The notes: generated from the letters alone by a model not told the origin. A stretch of DNA of 64,000 nucleotides from Mycobacteroides chelonae (GCF_016767715.1 NZ_CP050145.1:4650001-4714000); one strand, 5' to 3'; shown: positions 35,262-45,114, numbered from the stretch's first letter. Translations and numbers: made by a program.

Positions 35262-36010
35262 TTCTGCTCCAATGCGCCACGCGCACCTGCCAGTTCGGGA
35301 CTGTTCCCAAGCCTCGCCCGGCGGCCCGCACGATCACCCGCACGCCGGGCGTGTGAGGAATAACCGGCCTGTGCGCTCACCGCACGCCACTGACCGCGGG
35401 CCGTCGAGGCACCCTTGTAGAAGTCTCGCAGCTCGATGTCTTTGTCACGCAATACCAGTTCGGTTCCCGTGCCCCGTTTCTCGGTCTTGACCGCCTCGGC
35501 GCGCGCCTCCTGCCGCGCGTCGGCCAGCCGCTGCCCCACCCGTGTACCGAAGGCCAGCTGGAAGTTCAGGCGGGCCGTGATCGTCGGCGTGGGCCGGTGC
35601 GCACCCGAACCGATGTACGTATCCGAGGCCCTGACCATCTGGACCACCAAACTGGCGTAGAGCGCGTGGACGGCGTCGATGTCCTCGGCGAAGCCATAGG
35701 CATATACGTACGTCGAGTTTGATGCGACATCACACGTGACGTCATTGGCGCCGGCGATCAACGCGAACAGGTTGACGTAGGTCCGCAGGCCACGGGTGCC
35801 CGCCTCACCGATGGTGATGGTGCGCTGGGTGGGCCGCGCCTGGGCGTCTCGTTTGGCCGAGTGCGCACGGGCGACCGCCAGGTCGATCGAGGTCGCGGTG
35901 GCAAGGCGCTGCGCCGCCGCCATGAAGGCCTCGGCTTCATGGGCGTTGTCCGTGCCCTCGGCCTGGCGGAGCAGTGCGGCGATCCGCGAGAGCTGCTTGT
36001 CCTCTGTCAC
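35258..36010 (-). CDS. DUF2786 domain protein, Rv0184-like
   Basis: A 250-residue protein (249 in Rv0184). The N-terminal DUF2786 domain is visible (RIAALLRQAEGTDNAHEAEAF), then a middle domain and a basic C-terminus (SSHARRAGDRAGRRARLG). GTG 36010 lies seven bases after TAATCT and gives MTEDKQLSRI, matching the family start; the longer ATG 36040 form is less likely. The function is unknown, although DUF2786 occurs near nucleic-acid enzymes. Confidence 0.8.
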   Translation of the reverse strand: MTEDKQLSRIAALLRQAEGTDNAHEAEAFMAAAQRLATATSIDLAVARAHSAKRDAQARPTQRTITIGEAGTRGLRTYVNLFALIAGANDVTCDVASNSTYVYAYGFAEDIDAVHALYASLVVQMVRASDTYIGSGAHRPTPTITARLNFQLAFGTRVGQRLADARQEARAEAVKTEKRGTGTELVLRDKDIELRDFYKGASTARGQWRAVSAQAGYSSHARRAGDRAGRRARLGNSPELAGARGALEQN

Positions 36011-36069
36011 GAAGGCCAGATTAGGCGAGCGCGGGGACATGCGACCGCGGCAAGCATCACCCCCACTTC

Positions 36070-36087
36070 TGACAACCTCTGTTGTCA
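36070..36087. promoter_or_regulatory. Palindrome overlapping a -35 element
   Basis: TGACAACCTCTGTTGTCA has perfect 7-bp arms. Its right half includes TTGTCA, positioned as a -35 with a weak -10 (TCGATA) about 18 bp on, upstream of the DUF2236 gene. Confidence 0.5.
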
Positions 36088-36147
36088 AGTCGTTCGAGTT
36101 GTGTTTCGATAGCCGCACATGAGACATACGGAGATACCGGAGGCCGC

Positions 36148-37407
36148 GTGACCATTCAGGAAAATGCAGTACTGCCTGCGGCTTACGCGGAAAACCTCGC
36201 ACATCCCGCACCCGCACACACAGGGCTGCGCAACACCCTGCGCCGTTGGACGGGATTCGATCTCACCCCATCCGAAGAGGTAGTCCGCCAATACGGGGCC
36301 GGCCTGTGGATAACCGATCCGGTCGCCGAGAGCTTCGTTGAGGAGGTCTACTACGGGGAGATCGGCCCGGAGCGCGGTCGCGCGTTACTGGAGCGCGCGC
36401 TCAGCGAGGGAATCGACGCCGTCGAGGAGGCACCGGAGTCGATGCGGGCGTTGTTCGCCGAATTCGACACGCTGCCACCGTGGGCCGATCCGCAGCTCAT
36501 CGAGGCCGGTGCTGCCGTGTGGCGGCGGTGGGGCTATGACATGGGCTCCATCGCCAACGCCGGCACCATGGACACCTACACCGAGGGCTGGCTGGCGACC
36601 CCCTTGTCGCTGGCCGGTGGTTATGCGGGCCAGGGCGCGATGCACCGGCATCTCGAGACCAGCCGGTGGTGGCTGGAATGCGCACGACCCGGCGCCGCCC
36701 TGGATCGATACTCGGTTGCCCGGCAGATCACCATGAAGATCCGCGTCATGCATGTCTCGGTACGCCGCGGGGTGCGCAAGCATCCCGAGTGGCGCCGCGA
36801 GCAATGGGGCGAGCCCATCAGCCAATCAGAGATGCTGCTGACACTTATCGCCGGCAGCGTGGCGCCCGGGCTCGGCCTGTGGGCGGTCGGCTATCTCACC
36901 ACACGATCGGAAATGATTGCGGCCCTGCATTTTTGTCGATACCTGGGATACCTGCTCGGGGTGCGCTGTGATGACATCTATCCCGAGACAGTCGCCGATG
37001 CGGTACGGATCCTGTACCACTTCGACGCCACCCGCGCCTACGACGGCGGTGACGCCTCACGTGAACTCGTGGAGTCCTTCGTCCCGTCGTTCACGCCGAG
37101 TCCCGACTCATCACCGGCCAATCGGCTCCGGGGCCTGTTCCATCTGCAACTGCAGGCGGGTTTCACACGGCTGTTCATGCTGCCGTGGAACCGCCGGCTC
37201 TATCGGATTCCCAATGGCTGGCTGGGCACCGCGGCACTCGTCGCCCGTGCCCCGCTTGTCGCCGCGATCGAGCTGGCGCGCCATGCCGTCCCGGCGGTAG
37301 ACCAGCGCTGGCAGCGGGGCAAGATGCGGCGCTGGGAGCACTGGATCGACTGGCAGTCCGGCGCCCACACCCACGACTTCCAAGACCTGTCCGCCATGCG
37401 GCGGTAG
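36148..37407 (+). CDS. DUF2236 (oxygenase MpaB-type) protein
   Basis: A 419-residue protein of the DUF2236/latex-clearing-like family, which contains b-type haem or related oxidative enzymes. WITDPVAESFVEEVYYGEIGPERGRAL begins the conserved core. Several histidines lie near hydrophobic helices (LETSRWWLECARPG; LHFCRYLGYLLGVRCDDIYPET). GTG 36148 has GGAGG five bases upstream. The substrate is unknown; a lipid is plausible from neighbours. Confidence 0.75.
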   Translation: MTIQENAVLPAAYAENLAHPAPAHTGLRNTLRRWTGFDLTPSEEVVRQYGAGLWITDPVAESFVEEVYYGEIGPERGRALLERALSEGIDAVEEAPESMRALFAEFDTLPPWADPQLIEAGAAVWRRWGYDMGSIANAGTMDTYTEGWLATPLSLAGGYAGQGAMHRHLETSRWWLECARPGAALDRYSVARQITMKIRVMHVSVRRGVRKHPEWRREQWGEPISQSEMLLTLIAGSVAPGLGLWAVGYLTTRSEMIAALHFCRYLGYLLGVRCDDIYPETVADAVRILYHFDATRAYDGGDASRELVESFVPSFTPSPDSSPANRLRGLFHLQLQAGFTRLFMLPWNRRLYRIPNGWLGTAALVARAPLVAAIELARHAVPAVDQRWQRGKMRRWEHWIDWQSGAHTHDFQDLSAMRR

Positions 37408-37420
37408 CGGCGGCCGCGCG

Positions 37421-38290
<870 letters not shown>

Positions 38291-38293
38291 TCA

Positions 38294-38311
38294 ACTAGAA
38301 CACGTTCTAGT
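38294..38311. promoter_or_regulatory. KstR-type operator upstream of the DUF3556 gene
   Basis: ACTAGAACACGTTCTAGT is an 18-bp palindrome with a 2-bp centre and fits the KstR consensus TnnAACnnGTTnnA exactly. It ends nine bases before the ATG, where a bound repressor would block initiation. Confidence 0.75.
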
Positions 38312-38319
38312 GTGGGGCC

Positions 38320-40014
38320 ATGGGATTCCTCAAGCCCACACTGCCCGTCGTCGATATCGCCGAATGGAGCAAGGGCACCCGCGCCGAGAAGATACGTCCG
38401 ATGGCCCGGCACTGGGCCGAGGTGGGCTTCGGGACACCGGTGGCCTTGCATCTCTTCTACGTCCTGAAGATCGGCCTGTACATCCTTGGCGGCTGGCTGT
38501 TCGCCATGGTCTCGACCGACGGAGTCGGGCCCGCCGACTGGTCCGCACCCATCGTCTTCCAGAAGGTGGTGCTCTACACCATGCTGTTCGAAGTCATCGG
38601 CCTCGGCTGCGGCTTCGGCCCGCTCAACAACAGGTTCTTCCCTCCCCTGGGTTCAATCCTGTACTGGTTGCGTCCCAGCACCATTCGCCTGCCGCCCTGG
38701 CCGCGTATCCCCCTCACCCGAGGCAGCGCGCGAACCCCCGTGGACGTGGTGCTGTACGCCGCCTTGCTGGCCATGCTCCTGGTCGCGTTGTTCTCCCAGC
38801 CCGCACCGACGGGGCTGCTGCCCCTCTGGCCGGTCGTCGCCATCCTCGGATTGCTGGCCATCGCCGGCCTGCGCGACAAGGTGATCTTCCTGGCGGCCCG
38901 CGGCGAGGTGTACGGCGCCCTCACCGTGACATTCCTCTTCACCGGGGCCGACATGATCGTCGCCGCCAAACTGATCTTCGTCGTCATCTGGATGGGTGCG
39001 GCAACGTCAAAACTCAACCACCACTTCCCCTTTGTCATCTCGACGATGATGTCCAACAACCCGCTCATCCGCGCCAAACGGCTCAAGCGGGCGTTCTTCG
39101 AGAAGTTCCCCGACGACCTGCGCCCCGGACGGCTCTCCCGCGTCGTCGCACATCTGAGCACCGCAATCGAGATGCTGGTACCCATCGCACTGTTCTTCAG
39201 TCACGGCGGCTGGGTCACCACGGTCGCCGCCATCGTGATGGTGTGCTTCCACTTGGGCATCCTCACCGCCATCCCGATGGGTGTGCCGCTGGAGTGGAAT
39301 GTGTTCATGATCTTCGGCGTGCTGTCGCTGTTCTTCGCGCACGCGAACATCGGTCTGCGCGATATGGAACATCCCGTGCCCGTGCTTGCCCTATTCGCCC
39401 TGAGCGCCGGGGTGGTTGTCGCAGGAAACCTGTTGCCCCGCAAGATTTCCTTCCTAGCCGGCATGCGCTACTACGCCGGCAACTGGGATACCACACTGTG
39501 GTGCATCAAACCGTCCGCCAGCGCGAAAATCGACAAAGGCATCGTGGCGATCGCGAGCATGCCGCAGGCCCAGATGGAGCGCTACTACGGCACCGACCAG
39601 GCACCGCTGCTCATGTACATCGGCTATGCGTTCCGCGCCATGAACACGCACGGCCGGGCCATGTTCACGCTCGCGCACCGGGCCATGGCGGGCCCGAGTG
39701 GTCGCGACCGCGAAGATGACTACGTCATCACCGACGGCGAACGGATCTGCAGCACGGCGATCGGCTGGAACTTCGGCGACGGGCACATGCACAACGAGCA
39801 GCTGATCGCCGCGATGCAGGAGCGGTGCCAGTTCGAGCCGGGTGAGGTGCGCATCGTCTTACTCGATGCCCAGCCCATCCATCGTCAAACCCAGCAATAT
39901 CGACTCGTGGACGCGGCCACCGGCGAGTTCGAGAGCGGCTACGTTCGGGTGGCCGACATGGTCAACCGTCAGCCCTGGGATGACGAGCTGCCAGTGCACG
40001 TCAACACCCGGTAA
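38320..40014 (+). CDS. DUF3556 polytopic membrane protein
   Basis: A 564-residue protein with about ten hydrophobic segments in the first 390 residues (for example VLYTMLFEVIGLGCGFGPL, LVPIALFF region) and a soluble C-terminal part (EDDYVITDGERICSTAIGWNFGDGHMHNEQL). It matches the mycobacterial DUF3556 family, with no established function. A KstR-type operator just before the ATG suggests it is induced during sterol catabolism. SigG follows 41 bp later. Confidence 0.8.
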   Translation: MGFLKPTLPVVDIAEWSKGTRAEKIRPMARHWAEVGFGTPVALHLFYVLKIGLYILGGWLFAMVSTDGVGPADWSAPIVFQKVVLYTMLFEVIGLGCGFGPLNNRFFPPLGSILYWLRPSTIRLPPWPRIPLTRGSARTPVDVVLYAALLAMLLVALFSQPAPTGLLPLWPVVAILGLLAIAGLRDKVIFLAARGEVYGALTVTFLFTGADMIVAAKLIFVVIWMGAATSKLNHHFPFVISTMMSNNPLIRAKRLKRAFFEKFPDDLRPGRLSRVVAHLSTAIEMLVPIALFFSHGGWVTTVAAIVMVCFHLGILTAIPMGVPLEWNVFMIFGVLSLFFAHANIGLRDMEHPVPVLALFALSAGVVVAGNLLPRKISFLAGMRYYAGNWDTTLWCIKPSASAKIDKGIVAIASMPQAQMERYYGTDQAPLLMYIGYAFRAMNTHGRAMFTLAHRAMAGPSGRDREDDYVITDGERICSTAIGWNFGDGHMHNEQLIAAMQERCQFEPGEVRIVLLDAQPIHRQTQQYRLVDAATGEFESGYVRVADMVNRQPWDDELPVHVNTR

Positions 40015-40018
40015 CCGG

Positions 40019-40048
40019 CTGACACGTGTCGGTGGACGCGACTATTGT
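40019..40048 (+). promoter_or_regulatory. Candidate leaderless sigG promoter
   Basis: CTGACA (40019-40024), an 18-bp spacer and TATTGT (40043-40048) place the start site at the GTG of sigG. The -35 is embedded in the palindrome GACACGTGTC. Confidence 0.55.
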
Positions 40049-40055
40049 CGCCCCC

Positions 40056-41030
40056 GTGACGGCACAAGCCATCGAGGATGAATTTCTTTCGCACACCGAA
40101 CAATATCGGCGCGAGATTCTGGCCCACTGCTACCGGATGACGGGCTCCATCCACGATGCCGAGGACCTGGTGCAGGAGACCTACCTGCGCGGCTGGAAGG
40201 CCTACGAACGGTTCGAGGGCAAGTCGTCGGTGCGCACCTGGCTGTATCGGATCGCCACCAATACCTGTCTGACGGCGCTGGAAGGCAAGCAGCGCCGTCC
40301 GTTGCCCACCGGACTGGGAGCCCCCAGCGCCGACCCGCTCGCCGAGTTGGACGAGCGCACGGAGATCCCGTGGCTCGAGCCACTGCCCGACGACGCGACC
40401 GATCCGGCCAGCATCGTGGGTTCACGGGAGTCGGTCCGCCTGGCGTTTGTCGCCGCACTGCAGCATCTACCCGCCAAGCAGCGCGCGGTGCTGGTGCTGC
40501 GCGAGGTGCTGCAGTGGAAAGCCCAGGAGGTCGCCGAGGCGATCGGCTCCACCACCGCCGCGGTGAACAGCCTGCTGCAACGCGCCCGTGCACAGCTGCA
40601 AGAAGTGTCGCCACGGGAAGAGACCCTGCTGGAACCCGAGGACCCGATGCTGCGCGAGCAGCTCCGCCAGTACATCAACGCATTTGAGCGCTATGACGTC
40701 GATGCGATCGCGAAAATGTTCACCACCGAAGCGATTTGGGAGATGCCGCCGTTCACCGGTTGGTATCAGGGCGGGCAGAGCATCGCCACGCTCATCAAGG
40801 AACAGTGCCCGGCCGAGCACGCCGGCGATATGCGCCTGCTCGAGACGTCAGCCAACGGGCAGCCCGCCATCGGCCTCTACATGCGCGAGGGCGACGGGGT
40901 GCACCGCCCGTTCCAGATGCACGTGCTGGACGTCACCCCCGACGGCGTAGCCCATGTGGTGTGCTTCTTCGACATCTCACTGTTCGAGAAGTTCGGTCTC
41001 CCAACCGAACTCACCGAACTCGAAACCTAG
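40056..41030 (+). CDS. sigG: ECF sigma factor with C-terminal SnoaL domain (SigG)
   Basis: A 324-residue ECF sigma factor. Region 2 contains HCYRMTGSIHDAEDLVQETYLRGWKA, region 4 LQHLPAKQRAVLVLREVLQWKAQEVAE with the HTH SSTTAAVNSLLQRAR-type sequence. A C-terminal SnoaL-like domain (LRQYINAFERYDVDAIAKMF) probably regulates it in place of an anti-sigma factor. Its place beside the Rv0183 homologue matches Rv0182c. GTG 40056 follows TATTGT by seven bases; an upstream GTG at 40026 is an alternative. M. tuberculosis SigG responds to DNA damage and intracellular life. Confidence 0.92.
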   Translation: MTAQAIEDEFLSHTEQYRREILAHCYRMTGSIHDAEDLVQETYLRGWKAYERFEGKSSVRTWLYRIATNTCLTALEGKQRRPLPTGLGAPSADPLAELDERTEIPWLEPLPDDATDPASIVGSRESVRLAFVAALQHLPAKQRAVLVLREVLQWKAQEVAEAIGSTTAAVNSLLQRARAQLQEVSPREETLLEPEDPMLREQLRQYINAFERYDVDAIAKMFTTEAIWEMPPFTGWYQGGQSIATLIKEQCPAEHAGDMRLLETSANGQPAIGLYMREGDGVHRPFQMHVLDVTPDGVAHVVCFFDISLFEKFGLPTELTELET

Positions 41031-41087
41031 GTTGTGGCGGGTTCGTCTCGCCTTTTCGCGCCACAACCTCGGTCTCGGCGTAGCCGC

Positions 41088-42566
41088 TTACCGTTGAGCG
41101 AGGCTCCCCGGGAATAGGTACTGGTCCGCGGGGCGGGTGGTGCTGTGGAACCACGCGGTGAAGAATCCGGAGAGGTCCTTACCGGTGACCTTCTGCACGT
41201 ACGCCTCGAACTGCGGCCAGGTCGCATTGCCCCATTTGTGCACCGACGGCCATGACCGCAGAATCTGCAGGAACGGCCCGTCCCCGATGGTGCGGCGCAG
41301 CGCATGAAGTGCCAGCGGGCCCTTGCCGTACACACCGAGCGGGTTGAAGACCTCGTCCGCACTGCATTCCGCAGCGTCCGGGCACATGTCGTAGAGCAGG
41401 TTCCCCCACACCTTGTCCTCATCCCAGATCTTCTCGACGGTCTCGCGGTAGTGCTTGTCGATGGACTTACCTTCCTTCTCCTCCGACCACATCCACGGCA
41501 GGTAAGAGGCGAAGCACTCGTTGAGGCAGATATCGCGCCACTGCTCGACCGACACCACGTCGCCGTACCACTCGTGGGTGTTCTCGTGCACCACCACCGA
41601 CAGTCGCTTTTCCTCCTCGGTATCGCGGCTGAACGTGTAGTACGGGCGGGTCTGCGTTTCCAGGGCGCTGAATGAAATGTCCTCGCGAATCGGGTCGGCG
41701 AAGATGCCGCCCGCCGCGACATGCGGGTACTTGCCCAGCTTGGATTCCAGGAAACTGAGCACCTCGGGCAATCGTGCCTCGGCGTTACCGGAGCCGGCGT
41801 CAGGCGCAAACGCGCTCACCACCGGAGTACCACTGGGCAAGGTGGACCGGAACACCGAGAAATGATCCACCGCGAACGGAACCAGGTACATGGCAACGGG
41901 ATTCGGCTCGTTCCAGGTGGTGGTGGTCCAGCCGCCGGACTCGGTGGCCTTCCCTTCCCGGCCACCGCCCACGGCCACCCACGAGGACGGCACCGTCGCG
42001 GTGAGTTTGAACGGCGCCTTGTTCACCGGGGTGTTGTTCGACGGGTACCAGTTCTCGGCACCGTCGGGTTCACCGCCCTTGGCATAGCCACCGCTGGTGC
42101 TGCGTACCCAACCCGACAGCGCGCCGAGACCACGTTCCTTGGCCTCCTGTTGTTCGTTGAACGCGTACGTGACCGTGGTCGTGAAGGAACTTCCGGTGCG
42201 GATGCCCTTGTCCGGAGTAACAGTCATCTCGTGCTCGCCGCTGAATTCGGTGGCGGCCGGCCGGCCGTCCACGGAGGCCGTCACCGTTCCCAGATCCGAG
42301 AAGTCCAGGTTGAAGCTCGACAGGTTCTGGGTGGCGGCTGCGTGGATCACCATCGTGCCGTTCACATCGGTGGTCTCCGGATCGAAGCGCAGCGTCAGGT
42401 CGTACTGGGTGACCCGGTAGCCGCCGTTGCCATCCTGCGGGAAGTAGCTGTCGATCCCGTTGGGTGATCCCGGGGTGAAGACGTCGGTCGCCTGCGCGGG
42501 GGCCACGCCACCACCGATCACAAGCGCCGCCAGAGCGGCCGGGATCCCGAGAGTCTTGAAAATCAT
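41088..42566 (-). CDS. Secreted M1-family zinc metallopeptidase
   Basis: A 492-residue exported protein. The signal peptide GIPAALAALVIGGGVAPAQA is followed by an M1 N-terminal beta domain (YDLTLRFDPETTDVNG) and the catalytic domain with HENTHEW (His327), the third zinc ligand in NECFASYLPWM, and FSALETQTRPYY in place of the GAMEN exopeptidase motif. It lacks the ERAP-like C-terminal domain, being much shorter than PepN. Peptide substrate is unknown. A 13-bp inverted repeat starts four bases upstream of the ATG. Confidence 0.9.
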   Translation of the reverse strand: MIFKTLGIPAALAALVIGGGVAPAQATDVFTPGSPNGIDSYFPQDGNGGYRVTQYDLTLRFDPETTDVNGTMVIHAAATQNLSSFNLDFSDLGTVTASVDGRPAATEFSGEHEMTVTPDKGIRTGSSFTTTVTYAFNEQQEAKERGLGALSGWVRSTSGGYAKGGEPDGAENWYPSNNTPVNKAPFKLTATVPSSWVAVGGGREGKATESGGWTTTTWNEPNPVAMYLVPFAVDHFSVFRSTLPSGTPVVSAFAPDAGSGNAEARLPEVLSFLESKLGKYPHVAAGGIFADPIREDISFSALETQTRPYYTFSRDTEEEKRLSVVVHENTHEWYGDVVSVEQWRDICLNECFASYLPWMWSEEKEGKSIDKHYRETVEKIWDEDKVWGNLLYDMCPDAAECSADEVFNPLGVYGKGPLALHALRRTIGDGPFLQILRSWPSVHKWGNATWPQFEAYVQKVTGKDLSGFFTAWFHSTTRPADQYLFPGSLAQR

Positions 42567-42570
42567 GTGA

Positions 42571-42622
42571 GCCTTACGTAGAGCGGGCCCCTGTGACCCT
42601 GATGAACGACTCTACGTAAGGC
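42571..42622. repeat. Perfect 13-bp inverted repeat upstream of the M1 peptidase gene
   Basis: GCCTTACGTAGAG (42571-42583) and CTCTACGTAAGGC (42610-42622) are exact complements separated by 26 bp. The left arm abuts the peptidase ATG, and the other lies just past the upstream VOC gene's end. It could be a terminator, a 5'-UTR hairpin or a pair of operators each containing TACGTA. Confidence 0.7.
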
Positions 42623-42640
42623 AGCACCGATCGCGGGTAG

Positions 42641-43042
42641 CTACTGCAGGTGTGCCGGATCCATCCAGCTGACCTCCCACACGTGTCCGTCCAGGTCGCG
42701 GAACGACCGTCCGTACATGAAGCCAAGTTCCTGCGCCGGCATCCAATCCACCCCACCGGCAGCAAGCGCCGCATCCGTCAGTTCGTCGACACCCTCGCGG
42801 CTGTCGGCCGAAACACAGAGCAGCACTTCGCGATTCTTGGACGTGTCGGTGATGTCGTCGGCGATGAAACCGCGGAATCGGTCTTCCTCCAGCATCATCA
42901 CCCAGCTCTGTTCGTTGATGACCATGCAGAGGGTGTTCTCGTCGCAGAACTGGTCGTTGAAAGAGAAGCCGAGGTGATCGAAGAACTTGCGGCTGGCCGC
43001 GGCATTGGCGATGGGAAGGTTGACGAACAGCATGCGGGACAT
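42641..43042 (-). CDS. VOC (glyoxalase/dioxygenase superfamily) protein
   Basis: A 133-residue two-module VOC protein starting MLFVNLPIANAAASRKFFDHLGF and ending with FRDLDGHVWEVSWMD, which supplies the late Glu. It is similar to the bacterial YaeR/lactoylglutathione-lyase-like group with no defined activity. GAGGAG six bases before ATG 43042 fixes the start. It is probably monocistronic. Confidence 0.85.
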   Translation of the reverse strand: MSRMLFVNLPIANAAASRKFFDHLGFSFNDQFCDENTLCMVINEQSWVMMLEEDRFRGFIADDITDTSKNREVLLCVSADSREGVDELTDAALAAGGVDWMPAQELGFMYGRSFRDLDGHVWEVSWMDPAHLQ

Positions 43043-43113
43043 CGGGTCTCCTCAGTGCGTAGACGGCGGCGTTTCCACCGTTCATCAGTACCGACTACCC
43101 GGAGTCCGGAAAC

Positions 43114-43809
43114 TCATCGCCGTTCCCATGCGTACTCGGGAACGGCGCGCAGAATATCGATCAGGTACCGCACGTGCGGCTCAACCCACTCTGGCCTGAG
43201 CGCCTCCCACCTCCAGGTAAACAGGTTGGAGTTATCGAACCTCATCGGCAGTTGAAACCGCCGGTCGGTCAGCATGCGGTGCATGGTGCTGGGATTCAGT
43301 ACGTCGTAGGCAAATCGGTTGTTGTTGGTGCGGATGTGAAAGCGCCGATTGAAGTCCTCCGACTCCAACTTGAGATCCCCGAGCCCCATCGCATCCTTCA
43401 GTCCGGACAGCGCCCCTTCGGGAGTCACCACCAGCATGTTCGGCGACGGCGGAGTCCGCACACACGTCACCATGGCGGTGTAGGTGACCTCGGAGTTCTC
43501 CGATGAGTCGCCCGTCCGATACGTGTAGGTGAACGACACGAAGGGCGCCCCATCAATGACGCCGCGAATCACGTCCGTCGCGGATCTACTGTGTCCCAAA
43601 CCAAATGGCGCATGGGCCGAAAGCCTGACGAGACCGGGTTCATTCTCGGCGAAACTCCATCCCCGCCCGGACGCGAACGACCACAGCCATGCCAACCGTC
43701 GCTGGCGGTTGCGCCGAGTTGTCGTGAACAGCCAGATGCCCAGCACCGCCAATCCCCCGAAGATGACAGCGACCGTGCCGAGGCTCAGCAGGCCCAGCAG
43801 CGTGCTCAC
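43114..43809 (-). CDS. Membrane-anchored DUF3137-like protein, LemA-linked copy B
   Basis: A 231-residue protein with one N-terminal helix (LGTVAVIFGGLAVLGIWLF) and a cytosolic domain. It is a clear paralogue of the 44431-45114 product: both share APFGLGHSR/EPFGQGHSR, FVSFTYTY/FVSFQYTY, MVTCVRTPPSPN/MVTCLVTPPSPY, RFAYDVLNP and AYAWE near the end. GTG 43809 follows directly on the LemA stop, so the three genes are coupled. I place it near DUF3137 by appearance only; the function is unknown. Confidence 0.75.
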   Translation of the reverse strand: MSTLLGLLSLGTVAVIFGGLAVLGIWLFTTTRRNRQRRLAWLWSFASGRGWSFAENEPGLVRLSAHAPFGLGHSRSATDVIRGVIDGAPFVSFTYTYRTGDSSENSEVTYTAMVTCVRTPPSPNMLVVTPEGALSGLKDAMGLGDLKLESEDFNRRFHIRTNNNRFAYDVLNPSTMHRMLTDRRFQLPMRFDNSNLFTWRWEALRPEWVEPHVRYLIDILRAVPEYAWERR

Positions 43810-44421
43810 CTACTGCTGCGGAGGTGGATTCAGTCGGTCGAAGGCTCCGCGAATGTTGGGCACCTTTCGCGCCGCTGGATCGTCAAGCTCGAAGTAGTCG
43901 GCTGCGGTGAACCCGAACCATTTCGCCACAATGTTGGAGGGGACCGTCTGGACCTTCGTATTGAGCGCACGCACATTGCCGTTGTAGAAGCGCCGGCCCG
44001 CCGCGATGCGATCTTCGGTGTTGGCGAGCTCGCCCTGAAGTGCGACGAAGTTCTGAATCGACTGCAGCTGTGGGTAACTCTCCGCGATGGCGAAGAAGCG
44101 CCCCAATGCTCCAGAGAGCTGCTGCTCAGCCTGAGCCTGAGCCGTCACGCCCTGATGTGTGGCGGCCGCGTCGCGGGCAAGGTTGCGCGCAGCGGTCACC
44201 TGCTGCAAGGTGTCTCGCTCGAATTGCGCTGCCGTGCTGGCTACTTCAACGAGGTTGGGAATGAGGTCATGACGTCGCTGGAGTTCGACATCGATCTGCT
44301 TCCACGCTTCCTGAACCAGATTGCGGATCCTGACGAACCCGTTGTAGGTAGTCAGGAGCCAAAGTCCAATCGCCAGCGCGAAAAACACCGCCACGACGAT
44401 GCCAATCAGAAGTGGAGTCAT
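43810..44421 (-). CDS. LemA family protein
   Basis: A 203-residue LemA protein: a single N-terminal helix (IGIVVAVFFALAIGLWLL) and a long helical-bundle domain with YNGFVRIRNLVQEAWKQIDVELQRRHDLIPNLVE broken into the usual conserved blocks, and RRFYNGNVRALNTKVQTVPSN. The role of LemA in bacteria is unclear; it is membrane-anchored with the domain outside in some species. ATG 44421 is preceded by GGAGAAGGAA. It is sandwiched between two paralogous genes, nine and zero bases away. Confidence 0.9.
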   Translation of the reverse strand: MTPLLIGIVVAVFFALAIGLWLLTTYNGFVRIRNLVQEAWKQIDVELQRRHDLIPNLVEVASTAAQFERDTLQQVTAARNLARDAAATHQGVTAQAQAEQQLSGALGRFFAIAESYPQLQSIQNFVALQGELANTEDRIAAGRRFYNGNVRALNTKVQTVPSNIVAKWFGFTAADYFELDDPAARKVPNIRGAFDRLNPPPQQ

Positions 44422-44430
44422 TTCCTTCTC

Positions 44431-45114
44431 CTAGTGTTGTTCCCACGCATACGCCGGGATTGGTTCAACGGTATCTATCAGGTACTGCACCTCGCCGGCG
44501 ATTCTCTGCTCATCGAGCTTGCCGCGGCGCCAGGTCAGCAGTCTCCCGTTCTCGAATCGCAAGGGCTGCGAATATCTTTGGTCGGCCAGCATCCGCTCCA
44601 TGGCCCGCGGATTGAGCACGTCATACGCAAACCGCTCCGGATTGGCCTTGACGTTGAACCGCTTGTTGAACTCGTCCGATTCGAACTCCAGATCCGTAAA
44701 CCCCACCGCACGAGCGAGTCCCGCAAGTAGGCCCTCGGGCTTGATCTCGAGCCGATACGGCGACGGTGGCGTGACGAGGCAGGTCACCATGAAGTAGTAG
44801 GTCTCGGTGCTCCGCTGATCACCACTGCCGGTGGTCACCTTGTATGTGTACTGGAATGACACGAATTCGTGACGGCCAATGCTGCCGTTGAAGACGTCTT
44901 GAAACCTGCGGCTATGCCCCTGCCCGAAGGGCTCATCATGGGACAGCCCCAGCAGGCTCTGGTCCTCGGCGGTGTACGTCCAACCGTGCGCCTGGGCCCA
45001 GGCGCTCAGGGCGGCGATTCTCTTCTGCCGCATCCGGGACGAAAGAAACCACACCCCCGCAAAGACCAGCACGAAGAGAGCGACACCCGTCGCGATCAGC
45101 AGGCCCTCAGACAC
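44431..45114 (-). CDS. Membrane-anchored DUF3137-like protein, LemA-linked copy A
   Basis: A 227-residue paralogue of the 43114-43809 product, with an N-terminal helix (LLIATGVALFVLVFAGVWFL), a basic stop-transfer (SSRMRQKR) and the same domain (HDEPFGQGHSRRF, RFAYDVLNPRAMERML, AYAWEQH at the end). It is first in the three-gene unit with LemA. The function is not known. Confidence 0.75.
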   Translation of the reverse strand: MSEGLLIATGVALFVLVFAGVWFLSSRMRQKRIAALSAWAQAHGWTYTAEDQSLLGLSHDEPFGQGHSRRFQDVFNGSIGRHEFVSFQYTYKVTTGSGDQRSTETYYFMVTCLVTPPSPYRLEIKPEGLLAGLARAVGFTDLEFESDEFNKRFNVKANPERFAYDVLNPRAMERMLADQRYSQPLRFENGRLLTWRRGKLDEQRIAGEVQYLIDTVEPIPAYAWEQH

